A stretch of DNA of 64,000 bases. Origin: Mycolicibacterium neoaurum ATCC 25795 (lineage in GTDB: Bacteria > Actinomycetota > Actinomycetes > Mycobacteriales > Mycobacteriaceae). Under the pieces are notes generated by a model, which made no database searches, was not told the origin of the DNA, and was given only the letters and a program-made list of their open reading frames with translations. The translations under genes were made by a program, and so were the position numbers. Within the stretch, counting starts at the first letter, position 1; every line of letters begins with the position of its first letter. The stretch lies in the NCBI RefSeq assembly GCF_000691525.1, contig NZ_JMDW01000016.1:113872-177871 (forward strand). The letters are read 5' to 3'. Positions 9,339 to 18,980 of the stretch are shown one piece after another.

Positions 9339-9352
9339 TGGCCATCTGTCCA
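9339..9352. promoter_or_regulatory. Possible third TetR operator (one mismatch)
   Basis: TGGCCATCTGTCCA differs from the palindrome near 4.2 kb by a single arm base (C for A) and has the same 2-nt spacer. It lies about 100 nt upstream of the SnoaL-like gene. The surrounding 9239-9465 holds no gene I can support. Confidence 0.4.
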
Positions 9353-9465
9353 GACTAGGATCAGAGTCCGGGTGGGGCAAGGATCCTGCGAAAGGTGTTG
9401 TACCAGAATGGTGGCCGTAGGTAAGACCCCAGGGGTGGCGGCGCGGGTGACAGGTTCGATGCCGA

Positions 9466-10227
9466 TCAGAATCGGACGGTCAGATCCTGGCCGACGAGGC
9501 GACGCACGCCCCAGAAATAGGTCAACAACGGCATGGTGCACCACAGTACGTTGATCAACACGAACTTGACCCACATCTCAGCCGGCGACGACATGCTCTC
9601 CAAGTTGTTGGCGATCTCCACGCCGAAGTAGACGGCAGGAAGCGTCACCTCGACGATCATGCCGGCCATGATCAGTGAGAGCTGGTTACTGGTGAATCGA
9701 CGGCCGTTCCGGAAGAACTGGAACAGCGCGTAGGCCTCGAAGATGCCGACGAACAAGGCGATGTACTCCATGCAGACGATCAGCGGGTCGCCGGTGAGGT
9801 AACGTGCGTCGCCGCCCAGCAGGATCGGCGACCACATGTAGGTCCACAGTGCGCCGTTCTCGATGCCCTCCACGATCTGGTCGAAGAACAACAACCATGG
9901 CAGCTCCCAGATGAACCGGGGAATCAGCGCGATGAACACCCAGACGATGATCATCGCCCCGAAGCGGTCGGCGCGAGTCCAGTCGCGGCGGTCGCCGACC
10001 CGAAGCCACGGCAACGCGAGAGCGGTCACAAAGCAGCAGACCACCAACACCACGAGCACGGTGGATGCTGTGGACTGCGGCACGCCGACGTGCATCTCCA
10101 GGTACCAGAAGATTGGTTGGATCGCGAAGAAGACTGCCAGCACGACGAACAGCGCTTTCTGAAGCGAGGAGAATCCGCGCCGTTGGCGGGTGTGCTCGCC
10201 ACCATCGGGGGTGATGGTCTCGGTCAT
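9466..10227 (-). CDS. EXPERA-domain membrane protein, emopamil-binding-protein-like
   Basis: 253 residues with about five hydrophobic segments. Residues 138-160 (GGDARYLTGDPLIVCMEYI) match the core of emopamil-binding protein, the eukaryotic sterol delta8-delta7 isomerase (family form GDSRY-x-x-GD-x-x-V-C-M-E-T). Acidic residues E108 and E154 fall where the isomerase uses acidic catalytic residues. A bacterial sterol- or terpenoid-binding or isomerising role is therefore plausible. The start has a good ribosome site (GGAGGAAG). It is divergent from the mce operon, 245 nt away, where yrbE permease genes would usually sit. Family call moderate to good; activity is inference. Confidence 0.7.
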   Translation of the reverse strand: MTETITPDGGEHTRQRRGFSSLQKALFVVLAVFFAIQPIFWYLEMHVGVPQSTASTVLVVLVVCCFVTALALPWLRVGDRRDWTRADRFGAMIIVWVFIALIPRFIWELPWLLFFDQIVEGIENGALWTYMWSPILLGGDARYLTGDPLIVCMEYIALFVGIFEAYALFQFFRNGRRFTSNQLSLIMAGMIVEVTLPAVYFGVEIANNLESMSSPAEMWVKFVLINVLWCTMPLLTYFWGVRRLVGQDLTVRF

Positions 10228-10472
10228 GAGCGCTTCCTCCGCATCGAGGTGTTCATCGAACTCGTACTCGTCCGATCCGACGAGTGGGGGCCGTCATGAG
10301 GGACGTTGAGACGGACTCTAGTTTTATATCACGCGTAATGTTATAACGTGTTGTAGTTTTTTGGGACCGTCCCAGCGAAGTTCCGGTGTCGATCCAGTCG
10401 ACTCCTGTTGCCTTCGTTCACGGCGGACCCGGATGCCGGCAGTGAACATTCCGACGTGGCGAAGGGCGCGCA
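10228..10472. promoter_or_regulatory. Divergent promoter region of the EXPERA gene and mce operon
   Basis: 245 nt without a gene. It holds an AT-rich stretch at 10318-10362, an 8-bp palindrome GTTATAAC (10340-10347) inside a looser dyad, and TGGGACCGTCCCA (10362-10374, arms TGGGAC/GTCCCA). Either dyad could be the target of the TetR encoded at 18152. A ribosome site GAAGGG at 10461-10466 precedes the mceA start. Confidence 0.45.
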
Positions 10473-11675
10473 GTGGCAGTGCATCTGACTCGTGGCACCA
10501 AGGTGCGAGTGGCTGCGGTCGTGCTGACGGCAACCTGCCTGGCTGCAGCGTGCGTCACCTACCTCGGCTACCAAGGTGCGTTCGCCTCGACCGCGGCCGT
10601 CACGTTGACCGCACCGCGGGCAGGTCTGGTGATGGAACGCGATGCCAAGGTCAAGTTTCTCGGCGTCCAGATCGGGCGAGTAACCGATATTGAATACGAG
10701 GACGACGCTGCCCAACTGACCCTGGCCATCCGCACCGACGAGCTCGCCAAGGTCCCGTCGAACGTCACCGCGCGCATCGCCAGCAGCACGATCTTCGGAG
10801 CGAAATCCGTCGAGCTGCTGCCTCCGGAGCGTCCTGTGGCGGATCACCTTGCCCGCGGCGCGCATCTGACGGCCGCCGATGTCAGCGTCGAGGTCAACAC
10901 ACTGTTCCAGACTCTGGTCGATACACTCGACAAGATCGACCCGGTTCGCCTGAACGCCACCGTGACTGCGCTTGCCGAAGGGTTACGCGGCAACGGGCAT
11001 GATCTCGGTGCCGCACTGACATCTCTGTCCGAGTTCGTCGGCAGTGTCAGCCCACATCTGCCGACCCTGCAGACTGATCTCCAGAAGTTCAGTGGCACGG
11101 GTGACATCTACAACGCCGCTGCCGACGACCTGGTGTCGACCCTGGGAAATGTGCCGACGGTGAGTGCCACCATTGTCGACGAAGCCGACCAACTCAGTTC
11201 GGTCTTGATGGCGACGACCGGGCTCTCCATCACCGGAGCGGACACCCTCGCACCCGCTGAGAACGATGTCGTGGCCGCCGTCCAGCGACTACGCGCTCCG
11301 CTGGGGGTGCTCAGTGATTATTCTCCGGAATATGGTTGTCTCATAGACGCATTGGCCATGGCCTACAAAAAGTTCGGGCCCAATATCGGCGGAGTGCAAC
11401 CGGCGCTCTTCGTCAATGCCGGATTCATTCCCGGGACCGCGGTCTACACCTATCCCGAGAGTCTTCCGTTGGTCAACGCATCAGGTGGCCCCAATTGTCG
11501 AGGTCTTCCCAACCTGCCCACAAAGCAATCCGGCGGATCGTGGTATCGCCCCCCTTTCCTTGTGACCGACAACGCCTATGTGCCATACCAGCCGAATACC
11601 GAGCTCCAGTTCGACGCGCCGTCGACACTGCAGTTCCTCTTCAACGGCGCCTATGCCGAACGGGATGACTACTGA
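10473..11675 (+). CDS. MceA-type mammalian-cell-entry protein
   Basis: 400 residues: N-terminal membrane anchor (about 11-30), MCE/MlaD domain (about 40-118) and a helical tail with the typical SPEYGCLID segment. Mce proteins A-F form a hexameric tube across the periplasm that carries lipids or sterols from the outer membrane to an inner-membrane YrbE permease driven by MceG/Mkl. GTG start with GAAGGG upstream. First gene of a tight six-gene set (next gene shares TGATG). No yrbE gene precedes it, which is unusual. Confidence 0.9.
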   Translation: MAVHLTRGTKVRVAAVVLTATCLAAACVTYLGYQGAFASTAAVTLTAPRAGLVMERDAKVKFLGVQIGRVTDIEYEDDAAQLTLAIRTDELAKVPSNVTARIASSTIFGAKSVELLPPERPVADHLARGAHLTAADVSVEVNTLFQTLVDTLDKIDPVRLNATVTALAEGLRGNGHDLGAALTSLSEFVGSVSPHLPTLQTDLQKFSGTGDIYNAAADDLVSTLGNVPTVSATIVDEADQLSSVLMATTGLSITGADTLAPAENDVVAAVQRLRAPLGVLSDYSPEYGCLIDALAMAYKKFGPNIGGVQPALFVNAGFIPGTAVYTYPESLPLVNASGGPNCRGLPNLPTKQSGGSWYRPPFLVTDNAYVPYQPNTELQFDAPSTLQFLFNGAYAERDDY

Positions 11676-12706
11676 TGCGCTCCCGGAGGACCGGCCTGAA
11701 AGTTGCCATCTTCACTGCCGTCATGCTGCTCGTGCTGGCAGGCCTGGTCGTCACGTTCGGTCAGTTCCGCTTCGGATCGAACAACACCTTCCGTGCCGAG
11801 TTCGCGTCGGTGTCGCGTCTGAAAACCGGTCAGGACGTGCGCATCGCCGGAATTGCCGTCGGCTCTGTCAAAAACATCGCCATCGAGGGCGATCACGCCA
11901 CCGTCACATTCACCGTCGACAAACGTCAGCAGCTCTACACCTCTACCCGGGCCGCCATCCGCTATCTCAACCTCACCGGCGACCGGTACCTGGAGATCCT
12001 CGCCGGACCCGGCGATCTCGTGAAATTGCCTGCTGAAGCCACGATTCCACGCTCGAACACTGTGCCTGCGCTCGATCTGGACGCTCTTCTCGGCGGCCTT
12101 CGACCTGTTCTCAAAGGTCTCGATGCAGCCAAACTGAACACCGTCAGCAATGCCATCATCGAGCTGTTACAGGGCAAAGGGGGCACGCTGTCCACGGTGC
12201 TCGCCACCACCGCCGATTTCACCCGGACGATCGCCAGCCGTGATCAGTTGATCGACCAGACGATCGACAATCTGACCACGGTGCTGGCCGCCGCCGATCA
12301 CCGAAGTACCGAACTCAACACCAGCATCGATCAGCTCCAACAACTGGTCACCACACTGAGCAAAGGGCGTGACCCCATCGTCGACGCCGTCGAACCGTTG
12401 GCGGCTGCGCAACGAGATCTCACCGATGTCCTGAGCACGGCGCGACGTCCGTTGCAGGGCGTGCTCGAGAACGCCGGCCCGTTGGCCACCGCGCTGGACG
12501 ACCGGAAACAGGAGGTCAACGCGACGGTAGAACCGCTCGCCGAAGACTATCTGCGGTTGAGCGCGCTCGGTGCCTACGGATCGTTCTTCAACATCTACTT
12601 CTGCTCGGTCAAGATCAAGATCAACGGCCCCGCCGGTAGCGACATCCTCTTGCCTGCGGTCAAACCGCCATCGTCGAACAATGGGAGATGCGACTTTGTC
12701 AAGTAG
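11675..12706 (+). CDS. MceB-type mammalian-cell-entry protein
   Basis: 343 residues: anchor helix at about 9-28, MCE domain at about 36-115 (LKTGQDVRIAGIAVGSV) and a long helical region ending in GSFFNIYFC, typical of MceB. It overlaps mceA by 1 nt (TGATG), so translation is coupled. It is one of six non-identical subunits of the predicted lipid channel. Confidence 0.9.
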   Translation: MRSRRTGLKVAIFTAVMLLVLAGLVVTFGQFRFGSNNTFRAEFASVSRLKTGQDVRIAGIAVGSVKNIAIEGDHATVTFTVDKRQQLYTSTRAAIRYLNLTGDRYLEILAGPGDLVKLPAEATIPRSNTVPALDLDALLGGLRPVLKGLDAAKLNTVSNAIIELLQGKGGTLSTVLATTADFTRTIASRDQLIDQTIDNLTTVLAAADHRSTELNTSIDQLQQLVTTLSKGRDPIVDAVEPLAAAQRDLTDVLSTARRPLQGVLENAGPLATALDDRKQEVNATVEPLAEDYLRLSALGAYGSFFNIYFCSVKIKINGPAGSDILLPAVKPPSSNNGRCDFVK

Positions 12707-13763
12707 CCCCACACGGCGAGATCCGCTGCGCACAGGTGTTTTCGGCATCTTTGTCGTCACCTGCCTGGTACTGGTGTCCTTCAGCTATCCGAAATTGCCG
12801 ATCTGGCCACAGGGCCTGCACTATGACGCGTACTTCGCCCACGCCGGTGGCATCGTCGTCGGAAACCCGGTCCAGATCTACGGTTACACCGTCGGTCAGG
12901 TCGACTCCGTCGAGCTCGACCTCACCCACCGAGCTGCCAAGGTGGGTTTCACCATCGACCGTGATATCCGGATAGGCGACCAATCTTTGGTTGCGATAAA
13001 GACCGATACCGTGCTCGGCCAGCGCTCGGTAGAGGTCACCCCACTCGGAGTCGGTTCTGTCACCGCGATACCCCTGGCCCGTACCACCACGCCGTACACG
13101 CTCAACAATGCGTTGCAGGACCTCGGGCACAATGTGGGCGAACTCGACCAACCCCGCTTCGTCGAGGCGCTGGACGTCCTGACGACCGCCATGCGCGATG
13201 CCACCCCACACGTACGGGCTGCGCTGGACGGCATCACGGCGCTCTCGCGCAGCGTGAACAACCGCGACGAGAAGGTGCGACGGCTTCTCCAGCATGCGAA
13301 GTCGCTGTCGGATGTGGTCGCCGCGCGGTCCGGGCAGATCAACCAGCTGGTCACCGACGGTAACCTGCTGTTCGGCGCCCTGGCGGAACGGCGTTACGCC
13401 ATCGACCAGCTGATCACCGGCATCAGAGATCTCGCTACCCAGCTCAAAGGGTTCGTCGACGACAACAAAGAGCAACTCGGTCCGACGCTGACCAAGTTGA
13501 ATCTCGTTCTCGACAACCTCAACGAACGGCGCGAGCACATCTCGGCCGCCCTGACGCGACTACCTGCCTACTCGACCGCACTGGGTGAAGTGGTCGGGTC
13601 CGGACCGGGCTTTCAGGCCAACGTCTTCGGTGTCCCCCCACCATCGATCGGAGGGATCCTGCTGGACTCCTACTTCCAGCCCGGCAAGTTGCCCGACAGC
13701 CTGGCCGATTTTCTTCGCGGGTTCATCACCGACCGTGCGGTTGTGAGGCCGAAATCGCCATGA
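12681..13763 (+). CDS. MceC-type mammalian-cell-entry protein
   Basis: About 360 residues: anchor (FGIFVVTCLVLVSFS), MCE domain (HAGGIVVGNPVQIYGYTVGQV) and helical tail with DNLNERREHISAAL, characteristic of MceC/D. The frame opens at 12570, but the first 37 codons lie over mceB and are not protein-like. I chose ATG 12681 (26-nt overlap with mceB). TTG at 12696, preceded by GGGAG, is an equally reasonable start with an 11-nt overlap. It shares a 4-nt overlap with the next gene. Confidence 0.85.
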   Translation: MGDATLSSSPTRRDPLRTGVFGIFVVTCLVLVSFSYPKLPIWPQGLHYDAYFAHAGGIVVGNPVQIYGYTVGQVDSVELDLTHRAAKVGFTIDRDIRIGDQSLVAIKTDTVLGQRSVEVTPLGVGSVTAIPLARTTTPYTLNNALQDLGHNVGELDQPRFVEALDVLTTAMRDATPHVRAALDGITALSRSVNNRDEKVRRLLQHAKSLSDVVAARSGQINQLVTDGNLLFGALAERRYAIDQLITGIRDLATQLKGFVDDNKEQLGPTLTKLNLVLDNLNERREHISAALTRLPAYSTALGEVVGSGPGFQANVFGVPPPSIGGILLDSYFQPGKLPDSLADFLRGFITDRAVVRPKSP

Positions 13764-15085
13764 CGCGACTCAATGCTCTTCTGCGCCGCCGGACTCCCCG
13801 GCTAGCCTTGATCGTTGCACTGCTGGTGGCGCTGACCGGGGGTGTCATCGTGGGGTGGCCCAGTCCGGCCCGGCTGACCGTCACCGGACATTTCGCCTCA
13901 GCCGTCGGGCTTTACCCTGGTGACGACGTCGAAATCCTCGGCGTACCAGTCGGTACGGTCGCCAGTATCAGCCCAGGCGTGGATCACACTGCGGTGACTT
14001 TCACCGTCAATCCCGGAGTCACCGTCCCGGCTGATGCCTCCGCCGTCATCGTGGCGCCCAATCTGCTTTCGGCCCGCGTCATCGAGATCGGCCCGCTGTA
14101 CACCGACGGGCCCACGCTGGCCGACCATTCCACGATCCCGATCGAACGTACCGCGGTCCCGGTGGAGTGGGACGACGTCAAAGACGAACTCACGCAGCTT
14201 GCGTCCCAACTGGGGCCGCACAACGGTGCAGTACAAGGACCGCTCAGCGCCGCGATCGATCAGGCAGCCGACACGTTTGACGGCAAGGGCCGATCCTTCC
14301 GTGACGCCATCCGCGAACTGTCTCAGACCGCAGGGCGTCTGGGAGACTCCCGATTCGATCTGGTGGGCACGGTGAAGAATCTGCGCACCCTTGTCGATGC
14401 GCTTGCAGGCAGCAACGAGCAGATCGTCCAGTTCACCGGCCACGTCGCATCGCTGTCGCAGGTGTTTGCCGACAGCACCGATGATCTCGCGAGTTCACTC
14501 GACGTCCTCAACACCGCACTGGCCAGTGTCAAGAACTTTCTCCAGGAGAACAATTCGGTCATCAGCGGACAGGTGCGCAAGCTCACCGATTTCACGTCCT
14601 TGCTCACCGAGCACAGCGAAGACATCGAGCAGGTGTTGCATGTGGCGCCCAACGGTCTTGCCAACTTCTACAACATCTACAACCCGGCACAAGGGTCCAT
14701 CGGGGCCATCTTGTCACTGCCCAATCTTGCCAATCCCGTGCAGTTTCTGTGCGCAGGCGTGTTCGACGCCGGCGGTACTCCCGACTACTTCAAACGCACT
14801 GAGCTGTGCAGGCAGCGAATGGCACCCGTGCTCAAGAGGATCATGATGAACTTTCCGCCGGTGCTGTTCCATCCGATCAACTCCATCACCGCCTACAAAG
14901 GTCAGTTCGTCTACGACACACCGGCTACCGAGGCGAAGGCGCAAATGCCAACATCACAACTGCAGTGGCAGCCGTTACCCGGTTCGACCTTGCCCGGGCC
15001 GTCGACACCTGATCTGACCAGCTTGATCCTGCCTCCTGTTAACCCCGGAGAGCCGACCTCACCGACAACGGAGCCGGGACGATGA
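13760..15085 (+). CDS. MceD-type mammalian-cell-entry protein
   Basis: 441 residues: arginine-rich start, anchor helix at about 15-34, MCE domain (GLYPGDDVEILGVPVGTV) and helical region, then a proline/threonine-rich tail. MceD normally has such a tail reaching the cell envelope. It overlaps mceC by 4 nt (ATGA) and mceE by 4 nt. Confidence 0.9.
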   Translation: MTRLNALLRRRTPRLALIVALLVALTGGVIVGWPSPARLTVTGHFASAVGLYPGDDVEILGVPVGTVASISPGVDHTAVTFTVNPGVTVPADASAVIVAPNLLSARVIEIGPLYTDGPTLADHSTIPIERTAVPVEWDDVKDELTQLASQLGPHNGAVQGPLSAAIDQAADTFDGKGRSFRDAIRELSQTAGRLGDSRFDLVGTVKNLRTLVDALAGSNEQIVQFTGHVASLSQVFADSTDDLASSLDVLNTALASVKNFLQENNSVISGQVRKLTDFTSLLTEHSEDIEQVLHVAPNGLANFYNIYNPAQGSIGAILSLPNLANPVQFLCAGVFDAGGTPDYFKRTELCRQRMAPVLKRIMMNFPPVLFHPINSITAYKGQFVYDTPATEAKAQMPTSQLQWQPLPGSTLPGPSTPDLTSLILPPVNPGEPTSPTTEPGR

Positions 15086-16263
15086 AGTATCCGGTCACCT
15101 TCCGATCTGTGCGACTGCTGGCGGCGCTCGGATCTACACTCGTCGTTGTTAGTGGATGCCAGTTCGGTGGACTGAATTCACTCGCCATGCCGGGTACCGA
15201 AGGCCACGGGACGGGATCCGTCACGATCACCGTCGAGTTGCCCGATGTGTCCACTCTCCCGCAGAACTCACCGGTTTTGGTCGAGGATGTCGCCGTTGGC
15301 AGTGTTTCAGGACAACAGGTCATGCAGCGTCCGGACGGAACTTTCTACGCCGCGTTGCAACTGTCCTTGAGCGCGGCAGTCGACCTGCCGGCGAACTCCA
15401 CCGTCACACTGGGGCAGACATCGTTGTTGGGCTCTCAGCATGTCGAACTGGCTGCGCCCACCACCGAGCCTGGTGAGGGCGTTCTGCGTGACGGCACGAA
15501 TATCCCGATGGAGCGCGCCGCACGCTACCCGAGTACGGAAGAAGTGCTGTCGACGCTCGGCGTCGTTGTAAACAAGGGCAATCTCGGTGCCTTACAGGAC
15601 ATCACCGACGAACTCGACAAGGCTGTCAATGGGTACAGCGGCGACTTTGCGAACCTGCTACCACAACTGGCCGACTTCACCGCGGCGGTGAACCGACAGG
15701 CCGGCGACATCGTGACAGCAATGGAATCGGTCAACAGGGTGGCCGGGAAATTCGCCGCCGATGACACGACGATCAGCTCGGCGCTGGCCGCATTACCGGA
15801 GGCCACGCGGACCCTGAACGACAACGCAACACGGATCGTCGACACCTTCTCCGTACTGGGCAGATTCAGTGATATCGCAGCCCGTATCCTTGCCAAGACC
15901 AAGACTGATCTCACCATCGATGTGACCAACGCCTACGCCGTGGTGAAGCCCCTCGCTGATCACGCCCAGGAACTCATCGATGCGCTACCGATCATGGCCA
16001 CCTATCCGTTCCCGCAGACCGGCATCAAACAAGCGGTGCGCGGTGATTACCTGAATGCCATCGCCACACTGGACCTCACGCAACGACGATTCGGCGAAAA
16101 CGTCTTCACGACATCGCCATTGGATCCCAATATGAAGCACCTCAGCGAGATCGTGACCACGCCGGACTTCCTCATCGGTGAACAGGCCAATCTGTCCGGT
16201 CAGGCTGCCGACCCCTTCGCCGTGCCGGCGCCGGCGTCCGACCCGAGCACCGGGCAGCGCTGA
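15082..16263 (+). CDS. MceE-type lipoprotein (LprN-like)
   Basis: 393 residues. The N-terminus is a lipoprotein signal peptide with lipobox VSGC and the lipidated cysteine at C26, the mark of the MceE position. An MCE domain and a long helical region follow. It anchors the predicted transport tube to the outer leaflet of the inner membrane. 4-nt overlap with mceD and a 1-nt overlap with mceF (TGATG). Confidence 0.9.
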   Translation: MKYPVTFRSVRLLAALGSTLVVVSGCQFGGLNSLAMPGTEGHGTGSVTITVELPDVSTLPQNSPVLVEDVAVGSVSGQQVMQRPDGTFYAALQLSLSAAVDLPANSTVTLGQTSLLGSQHVELAAPTTEPGEGVLRDGTNIPMERAARYPSTEEVLSTLGVVVNKGNLGALQDITDELDKAVNGYSGDFANLLPQLADFTAAVNRQAGDIVTAMESVNRVAGKFAADDTTISSALAALPEATRTLNDNATRIVDTFSVLGRFSDIAARILAKTKTDLTIDVTNAYAVVKPLADHAQELIDALPIMATYPFPQTGIKQAVRGDYLNAIATLDLTQRRFGENVFTTSPLDPNMKHLSEIVTTPDFLIGEQANLSGQAADPFAVPAPASDPSTGQR

Positions 16264-17969
16264 TGCTGACCCGACTCGTTCGTTGGCAACTGAGTGTCTT
16301 CGCTGTCGTCACCGTCATTGCAATGGGTTTGGTGGCGATCTTCTACCTACGTGTCCCGGAAGCACTGGGCATCGGACGTTACAGCGTGACCGCCAACTTC
16401 GGGGCCAGCGGTGGGCTCTATCCGAACGCCAACGTGACCTATCGCGGATCCACGATCGGCAAGGTCACCGCCGTGACATTGACCGACGAACTGAGTGTCG
16501 ACGTTCACATGCGCCTCGACTCGGATACGCCCATCCCCGCCGACGTCACCGCGGCGGCGAAGAGTGTCTCGGCGATCGGTGAGCAGTACGTCGACCTCAT
16601 CCCGCACGCGGATGGCGATCCGCAACGGATGCTGCGAGACGGTGCCGTCATCGACCGAGCCCATACCACGCTGAGCGGCGATGTCGCCGGCCTTCTGCGG
16701 GAAGCCCAAGGCCTGGTCAATTCCCTGGACCAAAGCAAACTCCGGGACGTGCTCGACGAGACCGCAGCCGCCTTCGGTGGTACCGGTCCAGAAGTGGCCC
16801 GGCTGATCAACTCCGGCAAAGACCTTCTCGACGAACTGAACTCGTCCAGCCAGGACACCACCGTGTTGATCGATCGGCTAGGTCCCTTTCTGGAGGCGCA
16901 ACTGCGCAGCGGCACGGACATCACATCGCTCGCAGATGGATTGGCGCGGTTCACCAACCATCTCCGCAACGCCGACCCACAGCTGCGGACACTGCTCGAC
17001 ACGGCGCCTGCCGCCGCTGACGCGGCGACGCAGGCATTCGAGGGCATCCGCCCCTCCTTTCCCATGCTGGCCGCAAATTTGGCCAACTTCGGCCGCATAG
17101 GCGTGATCTATCGCAAGTCGCTGGAACAGACCCTGGTCGTACTGCCGGCGGTGACGGCGGTCCTGATCAGCGCCGCCGAGCAGATGCCGGCCGACGAGGG
17201 TGCCAAGGTCGACTTCAAACTGGGGCTGGGCGATCCGCCGCCGTGCAACGTCGGCTTCATCCCGCCACCGGAAATCAGGTCCCCAGGGGACCAGACCCTG
17301 CGAGACCTGCCGAACGACATGTATTGCAAGGTGCCGCACAACTCAGCGTCGGTCGTCCGGGGAGCGCGCAATTACCCGTGCCAGGAATTTCCGGGAAAGC
17401 GGGCGCCTACGGTCGCCCTGTGCCGGGACCCGATCGGATACGTCCCGATCGGGAACCAAGCATGGCGGGGACCCGCGGTTCCCGAAGCCACGCCGATCAC
17501 AGACCCTCGAAACATACTGCCCTATAACAAATATCCCTATATCCCGCCGGGCGCAGACTACGATCCCGGTGCGCCTGTGACCCAACTGCCCGACGGTGTC
17601 GAACCGGGGCCGGGGCCTGCCCCGTTCGCGCCTTTCCCGCTGCCGGTACCCCCTGTCACACCAGGTCCGCAACCACCGCCGCTGCCCTACAGCCCTCCGG
17701 CTGACCAGCAGGTGCCCCCCTACGGGCAACGGCCGCCCCCGTCGGGCGTACCAGATATCACACCGCCACCGGCGGCGCTGCCCGCCGAAGCGGGAACCGA
17801 CACCTCGGCACGAGACGCCTTCGCCGGACTGGACGTGACGACCTACGACTCCGGGAACGGTCTCTTCCAGGACCGCCATGGCGGTGTGGGGATGTTCGCT
17901 GCGGCAGATGCCAGCATGCGGCCCGCAGAGAACTGGCTCGACCTCATGCTCGCACCGCGCGCTTTCTGA
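16263..17969 (+). CDS. MceF-type mammalian-cell-entry protein with proline-rich tail
   Basis: 568 residues: anchor helix (about 10-29), MCE domain (GLYPNANVTYRGSTIGKV), helical region to about 320, a cysteine-containing segment (PPCNVGF, MYCKVP, YPCQEF, VALCRDP), then a strongly proline-rich tail (about 430-510) and a short acidic end. The tail probably spans or contacts the wall or outer membrane. Last mce gene of the operon; the mas-type downstream genes often found after MceF are absent, and a TetR gene follows 182 nt later. Confidence 0.9.
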   Translation: MLTRLVRWQLSVFAVVTVIAMGLVAIFYLRVPEALGIGRYSVTANFGASGGLYPNANVTYRGSTIGKVTAVTLTDELSVDVHMRLDSDTPIPADVTAAAKSVSAIGEQYVDLIPHADGDPQRMLRDGAVIDRAHTTLSGDVAGLLREAQGLVNSLDQSKLRDVLDETAAAFGGTGPEVARLINSGKDLLDELNSSSQDTTVLIDRLGPFLEAQLRSGTDITSLADGLARFTNHLRNADPQLRTLLDTAPAAADAATQAFEGIRPSFPMLAANLANFGRIGVIYRKSLEQTLVVLPAVTAVLISAAEQMPADEGAKVDFKLGLGDPPPCNVGFIPPPEIRSPGDQTLRDLPNDMYCKVPHNSASVVRGARNYPCQEFPGKRAPTVALCRDPIGYVPIGNQAWRGPAVPEATPITDPRNILPYNKYPYIPPGADYDPGAPVTQLPDGVEPGPGPAPFAPFPLPVPPVTPGPQPPPLPYSPPADQQVPPYGQRPPPSGVPDITPPPAALPAEAGTDTSARDAFAGLDVTTYDSGNGLFQDRHGGVGMFAAADASMRPAENWLDLMLAPRAF

Positions 17970-18151
17970 CGAGTCCAGTATGGGCGTCCGCAGTCTACCG
18001 ATACGACTGACACCTAGGATCTAGCTCATGCGGCACCCGAGACGACATCAACGCGGCGGCGCTGCCTGGTCTGTGGTCGGCAACGAACCGGCGCTGCCTG
18101 CCGGTGGGTCGTCTACGCCGCAGCAGCTCACAGCGTAGGAAAGCGACGTTG

Positions 18152-18823
18152 ATGCCCAAGAAGGTCACCGGCGGCACCGCGCCACGACGCACCCGTCACC
18201 GTAGCCAGGAACGTGCCGATCGAACGCGTGAACTCGTCATCGAAGAGACAATCCGATGTATCCGAGAGGAAGGATTCGCCGCAGCCAGCACTCGGCACAT
18301 CATCGAGCGGATGGGTTTGAGCACCGGTGTCATCCAGTACCACTTCGGTGACCGTGACGGGCTCCTCACCGCCGTCGTCGACCACGCCATCACCTCCCTG
18401 GTGACCGCCGTCAACGAGCTTGCCGACGAGGTGGACGGCATCACTGATACCGAAGCCCGGATGACGGCGCTCGCCGATGCAGCGTGGCGAACCTTCCTCA
18501 ATCCCGCCAGCATGACCGCCATGGAGATCCTGATCGCCACCCGGTCGCTGCGGTCGACTCTCGGTGTCGAGCAGCTCGCGAAACTGCAGCCAGGACTGCA
18601 GAGGATCGCCGGTCTCATCGGCGCGCCGTCGTCCTACACCGATGCCATCGCCGATCTGCTGTGGGCCGCACCGGTCGGGTTGATGGTCGGTCAGATGATC
18701 ACCGACGTGCCGTTGCCGACCGAGCCGCAACGGCAAGCGATGGCAAAACTGATGACCGATCACCTCGCCGTCAGTTCGCGCGAGGCCGCGGCACGACCGC
18801 GCAAGAAGGCGCCCCGCGGCTGA
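18152..18823 (+). CDS. TetR-family regulator downstream of mce operon
   Basis: 223 residues from ATG 18152: basic N-terminal tail (TAPRRTRHRSQERADRTRE), HTH at about 30-75 (STRHIIERMGLSTGVIQYHFGDRDGLL) and a helical ligand domain. AGGAAAG lies 10 nt before the start; the frame is open to 18104 but that part lacks a ribosome site. Its position suggests control of the mce operon, as with Mce1R/Mce3R-type neighbours; the EXPERA/mce promoter is the likely target. The upstream gap 17970-18151 holds nothing else I recognise. Confidence 0.85.
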   Translation: MPKKVTGGTAPRRTRHRSQERADRTRELVIEETIRCIREEGFAAASTRHIIERMGLSTGVIQYHFGDRDGLLTAVVDHAITSLVTAVNELADEVDGITDTEARMTALADAAWRTFLNPASMTAMEILIATRSLRSTLGVEQLAKLQPGLQRIAGLIGAPSSYTDAIADLLWAAPVGLMVGQMITDVPLPTEPQRQAMAKLMTDHLAVSSREAAARPRKKAPRG

Positions 18824-18980
18824 GCGGTCCAGATGGGCAGGCGGGCGCCGGGATCATGACCTGATCGCGCGTCGCGGGTGCAACCGCAATCTTCGCGTTC
18901 GGGGTGACGACGCGAAACTCAAACCTCTGGCGCCGGTTTTCACCACGTTTCGGCCTCCGCTTTTCGGGTAAGCGGCCCGT

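Noticed and set aside
9466..10227. Possible YrbE permease upstream of mce
   Set aside because: The sequence fits the EXPERA core (GDARY, CMEYI) and lacks YrbE/MlaE features; it is also on the opposite strand.
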